Assembly: GCA_037783415.1 (NCBI GenBank)
Contig: JAZGTN010000068.1
Coordinates: forward strand, 2,046,001-2,110,000
Length of the DNA stretch: 64,000 bases
Origin: Leptasterias polaris
Taxonomy: Eukaryota > Echinodermata > Asteroidea > Forcipulatida > Asteriidae
Reading direction: 5' to 3'
In this document: positions 9,905 through 20,719 of the stretch, piece by piece
How the letters are laid out: each line of letters opens with the position of its first letter
How positions within the stretch are numbered: position 1 is the stretch's first letter
Program-made: the position numbers and the translations under genes
Notes under the pieces: model-generated
Seen by the model: the letters and a program-made list of their open reading frames with translations, nothing else
Databases searched by the model: none
Told to the model about the DNA's origin: nothing

Positions 9905-10211
9905 CCAGTGTCCATGGCGAATTCGTGGAGGTGGAACTTGTAGCCGCATTCTTGACAGTATGAACACCACTTGCCCCAAAAACTGTTTGAGAACAATGGT
10001 GGGCATCATATTGTGATGCTAATAGTTCTATTGTAGTCTCCATATTTCTATATTCCTCTTTCAGAAGCTTGTTGTTAGACTTGAGATGATCGATTTCACA
10101 GAACTGGACTCTCATAGCACTTATTTCATTTTTCATTTGCTCAATAGAAATCTTCAAATGTCTTATTTCATCCCACAAGGCTGAATCTGCTGGCCCCTGT
10201 TCATTGGGCAC
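9905..10211 (-). pseudogene. CR1-like LINE ORF1, N-terminal coiled-coil part
   Basis: From Met at 10211 the minus strand encodes about 100 residues rich in heptads (EIRHLKISIEQMKNEIS, LLKEEYRNMETTIELL), a coiled coil as in LINE ORF1 proteins. It runs without a stop to the CCAG target duplication and continues in the same frame at 4943 (PWT before, NNNRQVG after). This shows that 9905-10211 and 4061-4943 were one ORF before the LTR element landed. Further 5' LINE sequence reaches about 10301, where the foldback element begins. Confidence 0.8.
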
Positions 10212-10301
10212 TCAACATTGCTTAAACTATCGATCCCTTATGAGTATGCTGCACCGTCAAGTAGTCACATGTTGCAAACAATTCCATCAGAAGTCGCTGT
10301 A

Positions 10302-11948
10302 TCACCCATAAATGTAATACAAACCATAAATGTAATAAAATCAACCGTAAATGTAATAAACCCATCAACCATAAATGTAATAAAAATCAACCATAAATGT
10401 AATAACAACCATAAATGTAATAAAATCAACCGTAAATGTAATAAACCCATCAACCATAAATGTAATAAAAATCAACCATAAATGTAAAAACTCAATCAAC
10501 CATAAATGTAATAAAAATCAACCATAAATGTAATAAATACAATAAAAATCATAAAATTGAATGTAAGAATCATGTGACAACAGTATACTAGTCGTAAACA
10601 TGCGCCCCGTGTCCTCGTGCTCACACCCCCATGAAACCTACGCCAACTAGACTTGACTCAAGTCCCAATCCCCTGCAGAGTCCTTTTATGTTCAGTCCCA
10701 TCGCTTAACCTCAGAATTTGTTTTGTACTGCACCAATATGCTGCGCAGCGGGATAGGAACTTGACAATCCGGCAGTTTCCTGATATGTAAATTTATTCAC
10801 TTATGCATGTGTAAACTTTTCTGCTAGATACATATTGTCCAATCAAACGCGTTTAAAAAGAAGACTCGTTGATTTTATTTATTTATTTATTTTATTTGAT
10901 TTTAATTTTTTTTTTTTTTTTTTTTTTATGGGGGGAGGTAAAGTACTTAGTTTAGGATCGAAATAATGTGCATTTACCAATTTTGGTAGATTTGCCAATA
11001 TCAACATGTGGAAGTAAGATGCGACTCCGTCAAGTCCCATTCTCGGGACCACAATAGCTTCATTTTGACGGTGAGGGCGCACTGCCTTACGGCTTGGCCA
11101 CGGTAAGCTGTCCTAGGGACCTCGTACGAGAACTTACGGGACTTGAATCAAGTCTATATGCTAACAGACTTCCATCTTTCGTTCCTGTTGCTCCAATTGC
11201 GGGAAACTCCACACTCCCATTTTTCTGTCCCCGTTCCTGTGCCTCCCCATTCACGTAACCCCAACTACAATTTGTCTGCCCCCCGTCTCCTTTCCTGTGA
11301 TTCCTCATCCCCCTGGCTGAAAAATATATATAGGTTATAGGTTTTCACCCCCCCCCCAAAAAAAACACAAAAAAAAACACAAAAAAAACCCCAAAAAACC
11401 CCCAAAAAAACACCAAATTAATAAAATAGATATAGATATATAATAATAATAATAAAATAAAAAGATAAAATAAAACATTCGGGACGCGTTAACACTAATC
11501 GCAGCAAGGCGCGGCTCATATTTCACTGTGAACTGTTTTTGTTGTTTACTCATATTTTTGTCATTCCTGAAAGGATGTTGTACATTCGTAATTTTTACGC
11601 GTCCCGATATTGCTCTAAACCTATTTTACTGACTTAGATAAATAATGAGAGAGCATTAAGGATACACACAAACACATTTGCATAGAACATTGGGTGAATA
11701 ATTTAATAAAAACAGAACTGAATAAAAACACACTGATTATTACATTTATGGTTGATTTTTTTGTACATTTATTGTTGATTGGGTTATTACATTTATGGTT
11801 GATTTTTTTTATTACATTTATGGTTGATGGGTTTATTACATTTATGGTTGATTTTATAACATTTATGGTTGTTATTACATTTATGGTTGATTTTTATTAC
11901 ATTTATGGTTGTTATAGCATGTTTGGTTTTTATTACATTTATGGGTGA
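10302..11948. mobile_element. Foldback-type element with inverted ~22-bp repeat arms
   Basis: The left arm (about 10302-10540) is a tandem series of ATAAATGTAATAAAAATCAACC-like units. The right arm (about 11735-11948) is the same series inverted (GGTTGATTTTTATTACATTT). Ends TCACCCATAAATG / CATTTATGGGTGA are flanked by TA (10300-10301, 11949-11950). The interior holds homopolymer runs (10905-10927, 11348-11410) and no recognisable gene. Units vary in spacer length (ATAACAACC, AATACAAACC). Long reading frames in the arms arise only because the unit lacks stops. Confidence 0.78.
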
Positions 11949-12141
11949 TACAATGTCTAGATCTTGTATAACTAGTCGGAACACTCATTCTATGCATACT
12001 TTGGAACAGTGAAGTCCTCTACTCAACAGTGGTGTCTTTAACGTCTCCTGTATACCATGAGGTTAGAGCAGTTAGACTGTAGGTCTTTCTTTACTAAAAC
12101 AAATACAATTGCAGCTCTGGTTTGTATGGTGGGCCTGAAGG

Positions 12142-12215
12142 GACATCGCACATCGCAAATATCTTTGCAAATATTTGCGATGTCGCAAATATCTTTGCAA
12201 ATATCTTTGCAAATA
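12142..12215. repeat. Q array, first segment
   Basis: Units of CTTTGCAAATAT (12 bp) around a palindrome ATTTGCGATGTCGCAAAT. It is split from 13627-13953 by the TA element. Confidence 0.85.
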
Positions 12216-13626
12216 TAGGTTTTCCCGGCCAATTTCAACAAAAATCCATTCATTTTAACTCCTGGCTCATTCAATTTCGTTTGAAAACGAATGCTCCGTT
12301 GAAACAGCATTCAACAGTTTAAAGGAGTCATTCAATTTCACCAGTTTAGCATTCACTGGTCAAATAAGATCATTCAATTTCATCAGACCGCAAGACTCAT
12401 TCAATTTCGTAAAAGCCAGCGGCAAGAGGTGGTCAACCATTCAATTTCATTAATGGGCAATCTTTTTCAAAATTTTTGCATTCAAATTCAAATTCTATAC
12501 TATATGCCTTCTGATTCGTAGCTGCCTGTAATAAAGGCAAATGTTTTTAGGGAAAACTCATTTCTACACTAGTTTCACGTTATCTCCAAATATAGGCATA
12601 AGCGATTTTGAATGAAAAGGTGGCTGCCCGTGGTCGGTACAGAGTAGTGAATAATGTTAACAGGGAGACACTGATTGAAGCATTCGAGAATAACCAGGCA
12701 TGACTAGGCCCACCTACAACTACCATGATAACTCTTGGCATAATCATAACCAAACTTACATGCCGAGATGTCTGGCCCGTCAGATCATTGAAGGTTAAAG
12801 AAACCAACTTCAGATAAAAATAAACGAATAGAAGAAATGTATATCAAACACACGAAGAAAAGGACTTGTGAACAAAATCCACAAGAAAACAAAAAGATTA
12901 ATTTATCTTTAGATTTTATAACGACCCCTTATCATTTTAAGCTTTTGTTTCCTTTAAAACATTTGTTAAGTTCAAATTTGACATGGTCCGGGCATTAGCA
13001 GAAAACAAAGACAAGAACATAAATACCAGGGCAAAAAATATCAAGACTTTCGCAAAAGAGTTAGTTTTCATTTTAAAGTTATTGGGTGCAGGTTTTAACT
13101 TCGAAGTGTATAACAAAGCAAAAGGAACAGCGGACTGTTTCAATAACGAAAAACAAACGATACAATAAAAGAAGTAAAATACATGGAAACACCTCTTACA
13201 AAGGACATCTTATGTGCCAGAAAGGGGCTATAATTTCCAGCTTACTCGTAAAGCCATAACTCATGTTTAATTTGAATGCAAAGAAGTTGAAATTCGTTGC
13301 CCATAAACGAAAAAGAAAACGCAAACTAGCAACAAAACCATGTTCGCTTCAATGAGTCTTAATTTGAATGCATCAACTGTGAATACGTAGTAGAAATTTA
13401 ACTTAAGAATGGTCAAAGTGTAGTCCTGAATGCCTATAAACGAAATAGAATGACCGAAGCGAATCTGAACGAGAAAAACGAAATCATGTGTGCACAAAAA
13501 CGAAATTGAATGCATTTAGAGCTAAAAAGAAACCCTAGTTTGAGAGGATTAGGGGAAAATGCGTGAATTTGAATGCATGTTAATGAAATTGAATGAATTT
13601 TTGCTGAAATTGGCCGGGAAAACCTA
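12216..13626. mobile_element. TA-target DNA element with CATTCAATTTC-rich ends
   Basis: Inverted ends TAGGTTTTCCCGGCCAATTT at 12216 and complement ending 13626, flanked by TA within GCAAA-TA-TTTGCG; removal restores the array consensus. Both ends carry many CATTCAATTTC(G/A) words, inverted between the two sides. The interior (about 12560-13520) is related to sequence upstream of the ZU5/death-domain genes at about 31060-31740 and 54030-54600. A short helix-turn-helix-like transposase trace (RETLIEAFENNQ at about 12663-12700) and AENKDKNINTRAKNI (about 12997-13045) are seen. Confidence 0.8.
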
Positions 13627-13953
13627 TATTTGCGATGTCGCAAATATCTTTGCAAATATCTTTGCAAATATTTGCGATGTCGTAAATATCTTTGCAAATA
13701 TTTGCGATGTCGCAAATATCTTTGCAAATATCTTTGCAAATATTTGCGACGTCGCAAATATCTTTGCAAATATCTTTGCAAATATTTGCAACATCGCAAA
13801 TATCTTTGCAAATATCTTTGCAAATATTTGCGATGTCGCAAATATCTTTGCAAATATCTTTGCAAATATTTGCGACGTCGCAAATATCTTTGCAAATATC
13901 TTTGCAAATATCTTTGCAAATATTTGCGACGTCGCAAATATTATCGCATACTT
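13627..13953. repeat. Palindromic 12/42-bp satellite array of Q copy 1
   Basis: About eight units of roughly 30-54 bp. Each is a 20-bp perfect palindrome of the type TATTTGCGACGTCGCAAATA followed by one to three CTTTGCAAATAT 12-mers. The central dinucleotides vary between GACGTC, GATGTC and ACATC. Multiples of three and absence of stops give false long reading frames on both strands. Confidence 0.92.
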
Positions 13954-14424
13954 TATCGCATACTTCGTCGCATAGTTTGCATATTTGTGGTGGATATTTT
14001 TTCAAGAGCCTAAAGGGTTGTTTGGGTTCCAGCCTTCATTCCATTAACATGTACACCCAGGTGAATAGTCGGATACAGTCTGCTCTGCGCCGTGTGTGTG
14101 TGTGTACATGTCAAATGCACTGAGATTGAGAATGAGATGAATGTTGACATCCGTGGTCGTTTTTTGATGAATCTCAACCAAAAAAGGCATCAAGTCAACA
14201 AGATCAGCATTATGCCACCTTCAAAAGGATCAGTGGTGAGGATTGTTAATTAATGTTGTGTAGTTACGATAATAGGTTGTCCGTCCGATCCAGAGCAGAG
14301 GGGATGGCTCAAGGTCCTTTCTCTATAGATAGTAGTACTAAACTACGACTACGGTACATGGAGGTAGCAACCTACTCCCATGGCATGGACCTCCATGGAA
14401 AGTATAAAAAGGCCACCAGGCAGG

Positions 14425-14628
14425 ACCCAATTTCATAAAGCTGTTTAGCAGAAAATACTGCTTGGAAAATGTACTATTTGCTTAGCAAAATTTAGCAGGG
14501 TACCAGTCGTAACTATGTTAACTTTATGGAATACACTGGCAGTAGCTAACCTGTTTGTTTCTGTTTAACAAAGGGTTTGTTTTTTTGTGCTTAACACTTT
14601 TTTTGACAGGCTTTATGAAATTTGGCCC
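14425..14628. mobile_element. ~200-bp palindromic MITE (ACCCAATTTCATAAAGC)
   Basis: Ends CCCAATTTCATAAAGCTGTTT and the complement of CAAATTTCATAAAGCCTGTC, flanked by AGG (14422-14424, 14629-14631). A second copy sits at the same place in Q copy 3 (28050-28230). Q copy 2 lacks it at the equivalent point (near 24150). Confidence 0.75.
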
Positions 14629-14678
14629 AGGACTCGAGTCAATACATACGGCAGGTACCGATAAATAGTCAGGTAGTC

Positions 14679-14746
14679 GTTGCGATAATCGTAATCCACC
14701 ATCCTCCCGACGGTCAGAGAGGTTGGTGGGTTACGATTATCACAAC
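14679..14746. repeat. Hairpin of element Q
   Basis: Inverted repeat GTTGCGATAATCGTAA(T/C)CCACCA...TGGTGGGTTACGATTATC with a short loop containing CCGACGGTC. Same structure at 27927-27999 and, interrupted, at 23707-24093. Confidence 0.8.
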
Positions 14747-14778
14747 TAAACGCTGTACCAAGTACGAAGTAGGGCCCA

Positions 14779-15548
14779 AGTGTCTTGTTTTTAAATTGAA
14801 CTGCAAAATTAATGTAATGAGCAAACACCCCCCCCCCCCCTAAAAAAATAAAAAACATTACCCCTCTTACCTGACCCTGGGTTCGGGTATAATTGACTGT
14901 TGGATTAGATCATTTATACAACTCAAGACAACACTAACCATAAAAGCTGTACTAACAGATTTTTCCAAAACATTGTGATCTCTGTCACAATTGTCAAGAC
15001 TGTTACAGAAAAATAGTTGCGACTCATCTTTTTCAGTTTTTGACTTCTTACAGAACCCAAATGTGTGTGGGTGAGTAGGTAACCACATTCAAACCGGGGA
15101 CCTATAACAAAAGAGGACAATAGGTCCACGGTTGCTATCACAAAGGAAAGCATTGTGGTCCACGGTTGCTATCACAAAGAGTTGAACAAAGGAGGGTCCA
15201 CGATTGCAGGCTGTTACACACTTGGGTGTGTGTGTGGGGGGGGGATCTCCTATGGGTTGTTGGACTGGACAAATCAGAAGAGTATATTTCCACCCTTACT
15301 ATGTACATGATTTCTTCAAAATGGGAAAACTTTGCGTTAACAAAAATTGACATGGACTGTTAACCTTACCTAATTTGTTATTCTTCTACTACTTTGTTTG
15401 CAGAAAATATCGCAATGTTGAAAGGTGAGGAAAGATACCTCTACACCAACCCAACCACCTCATTGAAACGGGGGATAGTTTAATTTTCATTATCGCATTG
15501 TTTTCCTATTCTCCCTTTACCACAATTTGGGGCAGTACTGATTTGGGG
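14779..15548. other. No gene seen
   Basis: Simple-sequence patches: poly-C at 14826-14839, and a duplicated GGTCCACGGTTGCTATCACAA at about 15121-15180 with a third diverged copy near 15196. No supported coding sequence. Confidence 0.4.
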
Positions 15549-15863
15549 TCACTTTCTGTCCCGCTTGCCATCATCACCAATCACCGCCTTCTCCCCAGAC
15601 TCCTCCTGAATTGTTGACCCTTGTCCCTTCTTTGAACAACCATCATCGGCCTTTGTTCTTTTATTAGACTTCTTCCCAGTTGTGCTCTTCTTTCTTATTG
15701 ATGAATCATCACCTTCTTCAGTTAATACTTTTCTTTGCTTCAGATGTTGTCTCGCTCTTCCCAGCCTGCTCTGTGTTTCTTGGACATCTTCAATGCCAGG
15801 TTTAGGTTGAGGTCTGCCAACAGGTTCAGTTATTAAATTAAACCTTGACACAAAACTTTCCAC
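15549..15863 (-). CDS. Hypothetical basic low-complexity protein or last exon
   Basis: 104 codons from Met at 15863, possibly extending upstream as an exon (DTAVE precedes the Met in frame). The first 55 residues look protein-like (VSRFNLITEPVGRPQPKP, EDVQETQSRLGRARQHLKQ). The rest is Lys/Ser/Gly-rich and nuclear-localisation-like (RKKSTTGKKSNKRTK) and ends KRDRK-stop. I recognise no family. It could be the last exon of a host gene or chance. A GGTCT tandem repeat (15876-15895) lies just upstream on the coding strand. Confidence 0.3.
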   Translation of the reverse strand: MESFVSRFNLITEPVGRPQPKPGIEDVQETQSRLGRARQHLKQRKVLTEEGDDSSIRKKSTTGKKSNKRTKADDGCSKKGQGSTIQEESGEKAVIGDDGKRDRK

Positions 15864-16299
15864 AGCAGTGTCCTTGTCTGGTCTGGTCTGGTCTTGTTAC
15901 CGTGCTTGAATGATAGGGGGCCAGGATTGCAAACAGGCTGAAGAAAATTGGACTTTATGTCTTCTCACCCTGCTGATAAAGGAGCACTGTCGCCTTGATG
16001 ACTCTCTTTGCATAATCTGAAATTATTCAGAATATGAAGTAACATCAATTATGAAATATTTCTCATTGAATAGATTCTTGTAAACCTGAATAACCAATAT
16101 TCATTATTCATTCTTTGCTCATTAAAACCTTGTGGCTGCTCAAAGGAGCATAGCTTCAATGGCTTGAGGTTCTCAGACAATAACCACCATACAGGGCTAA
16201 GACAGTGTTGTTCTAATTGTATGGGGATTAAAAGGATTAGGACATGGGGCTCCTGTCATAAAACTGATCATTATCACAGGAAATATATGGTGTTGAGTA
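15864..16299. other. No gene seen
   Basis: Unremarkable AT-rich sequence leading into the 5' part of the LINE. The exact 5' end of the LINE is not clear to me. Confidence 0.35.
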
Positions 16300-16433
16300 T
16301 GTGCTGAGTGTCACATCACGCTGCGCCAGCTCCAACCAAAATCCCCCAGCTTACACTCTTTTCCGAAGATCTCACTTCCCTTATCTTAACAAGTTATTAA
16401 ATAAAGCTTGGTGAATCTTCTGGACCTCATACA

Positions 16434-17315
16434 ATGAATACTCAGCGCAAAGGCAAGAGAGGAGGAGTGAAAACAAGATCTAAATCCTCACCCCAGGCTT
16501 CACCTCCAACGGCGGCCATGATGTCTTCACTGGTACCCGAACATGGTGATGATGACAGTGAATCTGGACCCTGTCTGGCAGCTGACTCGCCGGGGAGCTC
16601 CACCCCACCGTACTCCTCATCTTCACCCGGTGCCAAAACTCCCAAAGAGTTGAAAAGCCACATCCAAACCTCAATCTCCGAGTTTCAAACACAGGTGAAG
16701 CGCACCCTGGATGGTCTCTTCAGTGATATGAAAAAACTTGAATCTGACCTAAACCAATCTGTCGAGTTTCAAAGCTCCCGAATCGATGACATCCAAGCCC
16801 AAGTTGATCCTCTTGTGAAAGAAAATGCAGAACTTAAACATGAAATTATTCAGCTCCGGGATCAGACAGAGCTGATCAGCAGCCTCATCAATCGTCATGA
16901 GAGATTCTCCCGGAGAAATAACTTCAGGATCGCCGGTATTCCTCTTACAGCTGGGGCTGGGGAAAACTGTGTCCGTATCGTCGAAGAAGACGTCCTTTCC
17001 CGACACTTCGATATGCACAATGTTGCGGTTGAACGTGCCCACCGGGACGGACGCGCCCCTCATGGGAGATCACCACACATCCTGGTAAAATTGTTATCAT
17101 ATCGTGACAAAATCGAGATAATGAAACAAGCTAAATCTTCCCTAAAGGATACTGGCTACTTTATCCTTGACGACCTAACCAAAGCTGACCTGACCGAAAA
17201 AAAGAAGTGGTCCAAACAAGTCAAGGAACTGTACGATCAAGGGAAAAAACTCAAATTCTCTGCTGGGAAATGGCGTAGGAACGGCCAGCCTTTCACATTC
17301 CGTGAAGCTGAATAG
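16434..17315 (+). CDS. LINE ORF1, coiled-coil plus RRM-like nucleic-acid chaperone (293 aa)
   Basis: N-terminus is basic then Ser/Pro-rich (residues 1-70). A coiled coil spans about 70-150 (LFSDMKKLESDLNQSVE, LVKENAELKHEIIQLRDQ). Then comes a domain like the L1 ORF1 / transposase_22 RRM: RHERFSRRNNFRIAGIPL, CVRIVEEDVLSRHF, VERAHRDGR, PHILVKLLSYRDKIEIM. A basic C-terminal part follows (KLKFSAGKWRRNGQPF). The family binds its own RNA and trimerises through the coiled coil. The start ATG lies about 130 bp into the element. ORF1 stops 422 bp before ORF2. Confidence 0.88.
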   Translation: MNTQRKGKRGGVKTRSKSSPQASPPTAAMMSSLVPEHGDDDSESGPCLAADSPGSSTPPYSSSSPGAKTPKELKSHIQTSISEFQTQVKRTLDGLFSDMKKLESDLNQSVEFQSSRIDDIQAQVDPLVKENAELKHEIIQLRDQTELISSLINRHERFSRRNNFRIAGIPLTAGAGENCVRIVEEDVLSRHFDMHNVAVERAHRDGRAPHGRSPHILVKLLSYRDKIEIMKQAKSSLKDTGYFILDDLTKADLTEKKKWSKQVKELYDQGKKLKFSAGKWRRNGQPFTFREAE

Positions 17316-17737
17316 AGAGATCTCTTCGGTAAATACCTCCAGGATTATTACATCATGAACATTATATAAATACAATTCTCATTCTGAAATTGTGATACTC
17401 CTGTACATGCACATATATTTGTTACAGCTGGAGGATCTGGTTGGATCTGGTGTAAGCTCATACATGTGCTTACTGGTGTTTTCTTGTTTTGTCCTCTGCT
17501 GTCTGTTCTCTACTCAATTTTCCTTTTAACTGTTAGGCTTCCTCGTGTTATTGATCACCTTAACATGAGTACCGTAATTTGCCTAATTGTTAACCCATTT
17601 ATAATTATGTCATTGTTCTGTGTTATTTTGTGTTTGGTTATTTGTGTAGGTGTAAGACAAGTTATCAGCCCATACTTGACTTATCGAATGTGTTTGATAT
17701 TAACTCGCCTGTAATGATTAAATCACTATCTTGAATA
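17316..17737 (+). other. LINE inter-ORF region
   Basis: No protein recognised; T-rich, with ATG-poor sequence leading to the ORF2 start. It may contain whatever element allows ORF2 translation. Confidence 0.4.
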
Positions 17738-20719
17738 ATGACAAATAATGTAACACATAATGACGTTAATTCTAGTATAGATCCAGATTTAAACTTTGAG
17801 GCACCTGATGTAAGTTGTGACTACTATGATCAAACTGAATTCATGAATTACTTTAATAAAAACACTAATGTTAAACTACTACATATAAATGCACGTAGCT
17901 TATATAAGAATGTGTCACATATTATCAACTATGTCAACCTTCTAAATAATTGTTTTTCTGTCATTGGTGTATCTGAATCATGGTTAAAGGATATTCAGGA
18001 TCCACTCATTCAAATTCCAAATTATTCTATTGAAGGTTTTTGTAGACAAAATAAGAAAGGAGGCGGAGTTGCACTTTACATTAAAAATGATGTTGTGTAT
18101 AAAATTCGTAAAGATCTGTGTATAAATAACTCTGAAATAGAATCTTGCATTATTGAGATAATCAACTCCTCTCAAAGTAATATACTAACTGGAGTTGTAT
18201 ACAAACCACCTAGTGCTTCATGTAATAACTTCACAGACCATATAAATGAATTATTAGGGAAAATTAGTAATGAAAATAAAAAATGCTACATTATGGGTGA
18301 TTTCAATATTAATTTATTAAATTATGATGTGGATGTTGCAGTACAAAACTTCATAGATACTTTGTCTTCTCAGTCCTTTTATCCAACCATAAAATCTAAG
18401 CCTACAAGAATAGCTGCAGGTAGTTCAACTCTGATTGACAATATTTTAACAAATGACTTGCTGATTCATATTGCTGGTGTTTTGCTAACTGACATAAGTG
18501 ATCATTTACCTGTGTTTCTGATTATTGATGCTTTAAAAGATAGAGTGCAAAATAAGAAAAACTATAATAAACGTTATTTTACTGATAATAATATCCAATG
18601 TTTTATTAATGATTTAAATGCAACTGACTGGGATGTAATAACATTGCAAGATACCATGCATGACATGTATACTACCTTTTTAGATCATGTCCTTAAACTT
18701 TATGATAAACACTTTCCTTTACAAGAGGTTAAATGTAGATACGATAAATGTAAGTCACCATGGTTATCTGATGGTGTTTACAACTCAATGCGGAGAAAAA
18801 ACTATCTGTATAAAAAAGTTCTTAATAATCCAACTCTGCAAAATAAATCTAATTATACTACGTATAAAAATAAGCTAAATTATTTAATAAAGGCTTCAAA
18901 GAAACAGTATTTTTGTTCGAAATTTGAAAAAAATAAGGGCAATATTAAAGGTACTTGGAAAGTGATCAATTCTGTGTTGAACAAGGGCAACCACAAGCCC
19001 AATCCCTCTTATTTTGTCAAAGATGGTGCGTCAATCGAAGGAAACAAAGAAATTAGTGAGGCATTTAATGAGTACTTTGTTAACATTGGCGCTTCACTTG
19101 CTAGTAAGCTTCCCTTATGTAACACTACTTTTCAATCCTTTCTTGACGATAAATGTTCCCATTCTCTGTTCCTTAGTCCTATTTTACAAGAAGAAATTGC
19201 AGATGTTTTAAATAATCTCCCTTCTGGCAAATCGCCAGGTTGTGATTCTTTAAATTCTTTTGTTATCAAGAAAGCCAGGTACTCCTTAGCAAAACCACTA
19301 GCCAAGATTTTCAATAGGTCTATAAGTTCTGGGGTTTTTCCAGACGGTCTTAAAATAGCTAAAGTCATTCCGGTTCACAAAGGAGGGGATAAACATGTCA
19401 TTGGTAATTTCAGACCTATCTCTGTTTTATCTACTTTTTCCAAGGTATTTGAAAAGTTGATATATAGTCGCCTCATTGCATTCATAAATAAACATAACAT
19501 TCTTTCTGATTCACAGTTTGGTTTCAGGGCAAATCGCTCTACTGAGCTAGCAACGTCTTATGTAATGAATAATTTGCTAAATGCCGTTGAAGAAAACAAC
19601 ATTTCTATTGGTGTATTTTTAGACCTATCTAAAGCTTTTGACACGATTAACCATGATATTTTGATATGTAAACTAGAGCATTATGGAATCCGTGGAGTAA
19701 CCTTGGAGTGGTTCAAAAGCTATTTATCTAATAGAAAACAGTTTGTTTCATATAATTCTGTCCATTCATCTGAAAAACATATTTCTTGTGGAGTACCTCA
19801 GGGTTCTGTTTTGGGTCCTCTTCTTTTTATTATTTATATTAATGATATCTGTAACACATCCGAAATTATATCATTTTGTCTTTTTGCCGATGATACAAGT
19901 TTAGTGTACAGCCACAGAAATGTAGATACAGCTATTCTTAACCTTAACGTTGAAATGGTAAAAATAAGTACGTGGCTTGTTGCTAATAAACTGTGTATTA
20001 ATCTACTCAAAACAAATTATATGATATTTTGTCCAAGACAACGTAAATATATCCAATCTGTGCCTTTAATCTTAAATGGAACTGACCTACAAAGAGTAAC
20101 AAGTACTAAATTCCTTGGTATAAGAATTGATGAAAAATTGTCTTGGAAAAGTCATATTAATGATGTTGCGAGTAAAATATCAAAGAATATTGGTATAATT
20201 AATCGTCTAAAGAAATTTTTACCAAGCCATGTCTTATTAACTCTATATAATTGTTTTGTTCTTCCCTATTTAAGTTACTCAGTTCTTACTTGGGGTGGTT
20301 TACCTACACAATGTAATAGGCTTCTTACTTTACAAAAGCGAGCTGTTAGGATCATTTCTAACGCTGGTTTTCTTGATCATACTGCTGCATTATTTTGTAA
20401 TCTTAAATTGTTAAAATTTAATGATCTTTATCATTTGAAATTAGGTAAATTTATGTACAAGTACATGAGTAATGCATTACCACCTTGTTTTAGCTCATTT
20501 TTTACTCTAACTACTGGCATTCATTCATACAAAACTCGAAGCACTTCAAAGAAAAATCTTTTTGTTTCTCGCAACCGAACCTCAATGTATAAAAACAGCC
20601 TTGTTCAACGCGGTGTTACATACTGGAATAATTTGGATGGTTCTGTTAAATTTGCAATCACTCTACCTATATTCTCAAAAAAATTAAAACAATTACTACT
20701 CAATGCATATTCATTATAA
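17738..20719 (+). CDS. LINE ORF2, endonuclease and reverse transcriptase (993 aa)
   Basis: Endonuclease motifs: LLHINARSLYKN, IGVSESWL, VVYKPP, YIMGDFNINLL, STLIDNIL and DISDHLPV. RT motifs: GNFRPISVLSTFSKVFEKL, DSQFGFRANRSTELA, GVFLDLSKAFDTINHDIL (first Asp), GVPQGSVLGPLLF, CLFADDTSLVYS (catalytic Asp pair) and TKFLGIRIDEKLSW. The C-terminal domain ends with the SYKTRSTSKKNLF and RGVTYWNNL motifs seen in this group. Length and motif order are those of a full ORF2. The start at 17738 precedes the endonuclease by about 45 residues. The enzyme nicks DNA and copies its RNA at the target. It is AT-rich in codon use compared with ORF1. Confidence 0.95.
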   Translation: MTNNVTHNDVNSSIDPDLNFEAPDVSCDYYDQTEFMNYFNKNTNVKLLHINARSLYKNVSHIINYVNLLNNCFSVIGVSESWLKDIQDPLIQIPNYSIEGFCRQNKKGGGVALYIKNDVVYKIRKDLCINNSEIESCIIEIINSSQSNILTGVVYKPPSASCNNFTDHINELLGKISNENKKCYIMGDFNINLLNYDVDVAVQNFIDTLSSQSFYPTIKSKPTRIAAGSSTLIDNILTNDLLIHIAGVLLTDISDHLPVFLIIDALKDRVQNKKNYNKRYFTDNNIQCFINDLNATDWDVITLQDTMHDMYTTFLDHVLKLYDKHFPLQEVKCRYDKCKSPWLSDGVYNSMRRKNYLYKKVLNNPTLQNKSNYTTYKNKLNYLIKASKKQYFCSKFEKNKGNIKGTWKVINSVLNKGNHKPNPSYFVKDGASIEGNKEISEAFNEYFVNIGASLASKLPLCNTTFQSFLDDKCSHSLFLSPILQEEIADVLNNLPSGKSPGCDSLNSFVIKKARYSLAKPLAKIFNRSISSGVFPDGLKIAKVIPVHKGGDKHVIGNFRPISVLSTFSKVFEKLIYSRLIAFINKHNILSDSQFGFRANRSTELATSYVMNNLLNAVEENNISIGVFLDLSKAFDTINHDILICKLEHYGIRGVTLEWFKSYLSNRKQFVSYNSVHSSEKHISCGVPQGSVLGPLLFIIYINDICNTSEIISFCLFADDTSLVYSHRNVDTAILNLNVEMVKISTWLVANKLCINLLKTNYMIFCPRQRKYIQSVPLILNGTDLQRVTSTKFLGIRIDEKLSWKSHINDVASKISKNIGIINRLKKFLPSHVLLTLYNCFVLPYLSYSVLTWGGLPTQCNRLLTLQKRAVRIISNAGFLDHTAALFCNLKLLKFNDLYHLKLGKFMYKYMSNALPPCFSSFFTLTTGIHSYKTRSTSKKNLFVSRNRTSMYKNSLVQRGVTYWNNLDGSVKFAITLPIFSKKLKQLLLNAYSL

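Larger units (their letters stand above)
12125..14778 (-). mobile_element. Composite repeat Q, copy 1
   Basis: Begins TATGGTGGGCCTGAAGGGAC, then an array of TTTGCAAATATC units, spacer, a MITE (14425-14628) and a hairpin (14679-14746), and fades near GTACCAAGTACG. The same components in the same order (inverted here) occur at 23490-25030 and 27670-28552. It is interrupted by a TA element at 12216-13626. No protein is recognisable. Its type is unknown; copy 3 has a 12-bp target duplication. Confidence 0.7.

Noticed and set aside
10218..10481. Frame of NVIKINHKCNNNHKCNK type
   Set aside because: Translation of the foldback arm repeat; the inverted arm gives the mirror result at 11694-11984.
13627..13953. 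Array resembling a CRISPR or satellite with regular spacers
   Set aside because: Units are contiguous palindromes and 12-mers with no unique spacers; the context is animal DNA.
13434..14123. Long reading frames on both strands (ICKDICKDICDVANICKDI-like, RYLQRYLQRYLR-like)
   Set aside because: They are translations of the 12/42-bp array of element Q, which lacks stop codons in several frames; same for 24362-25031 and 28239-28617.
15549..15863. Confident protein-coding gene
   Set aside because: Lys/Ser-rich frame with no family match or firm splice sites; kept only as a low-confidence entry.
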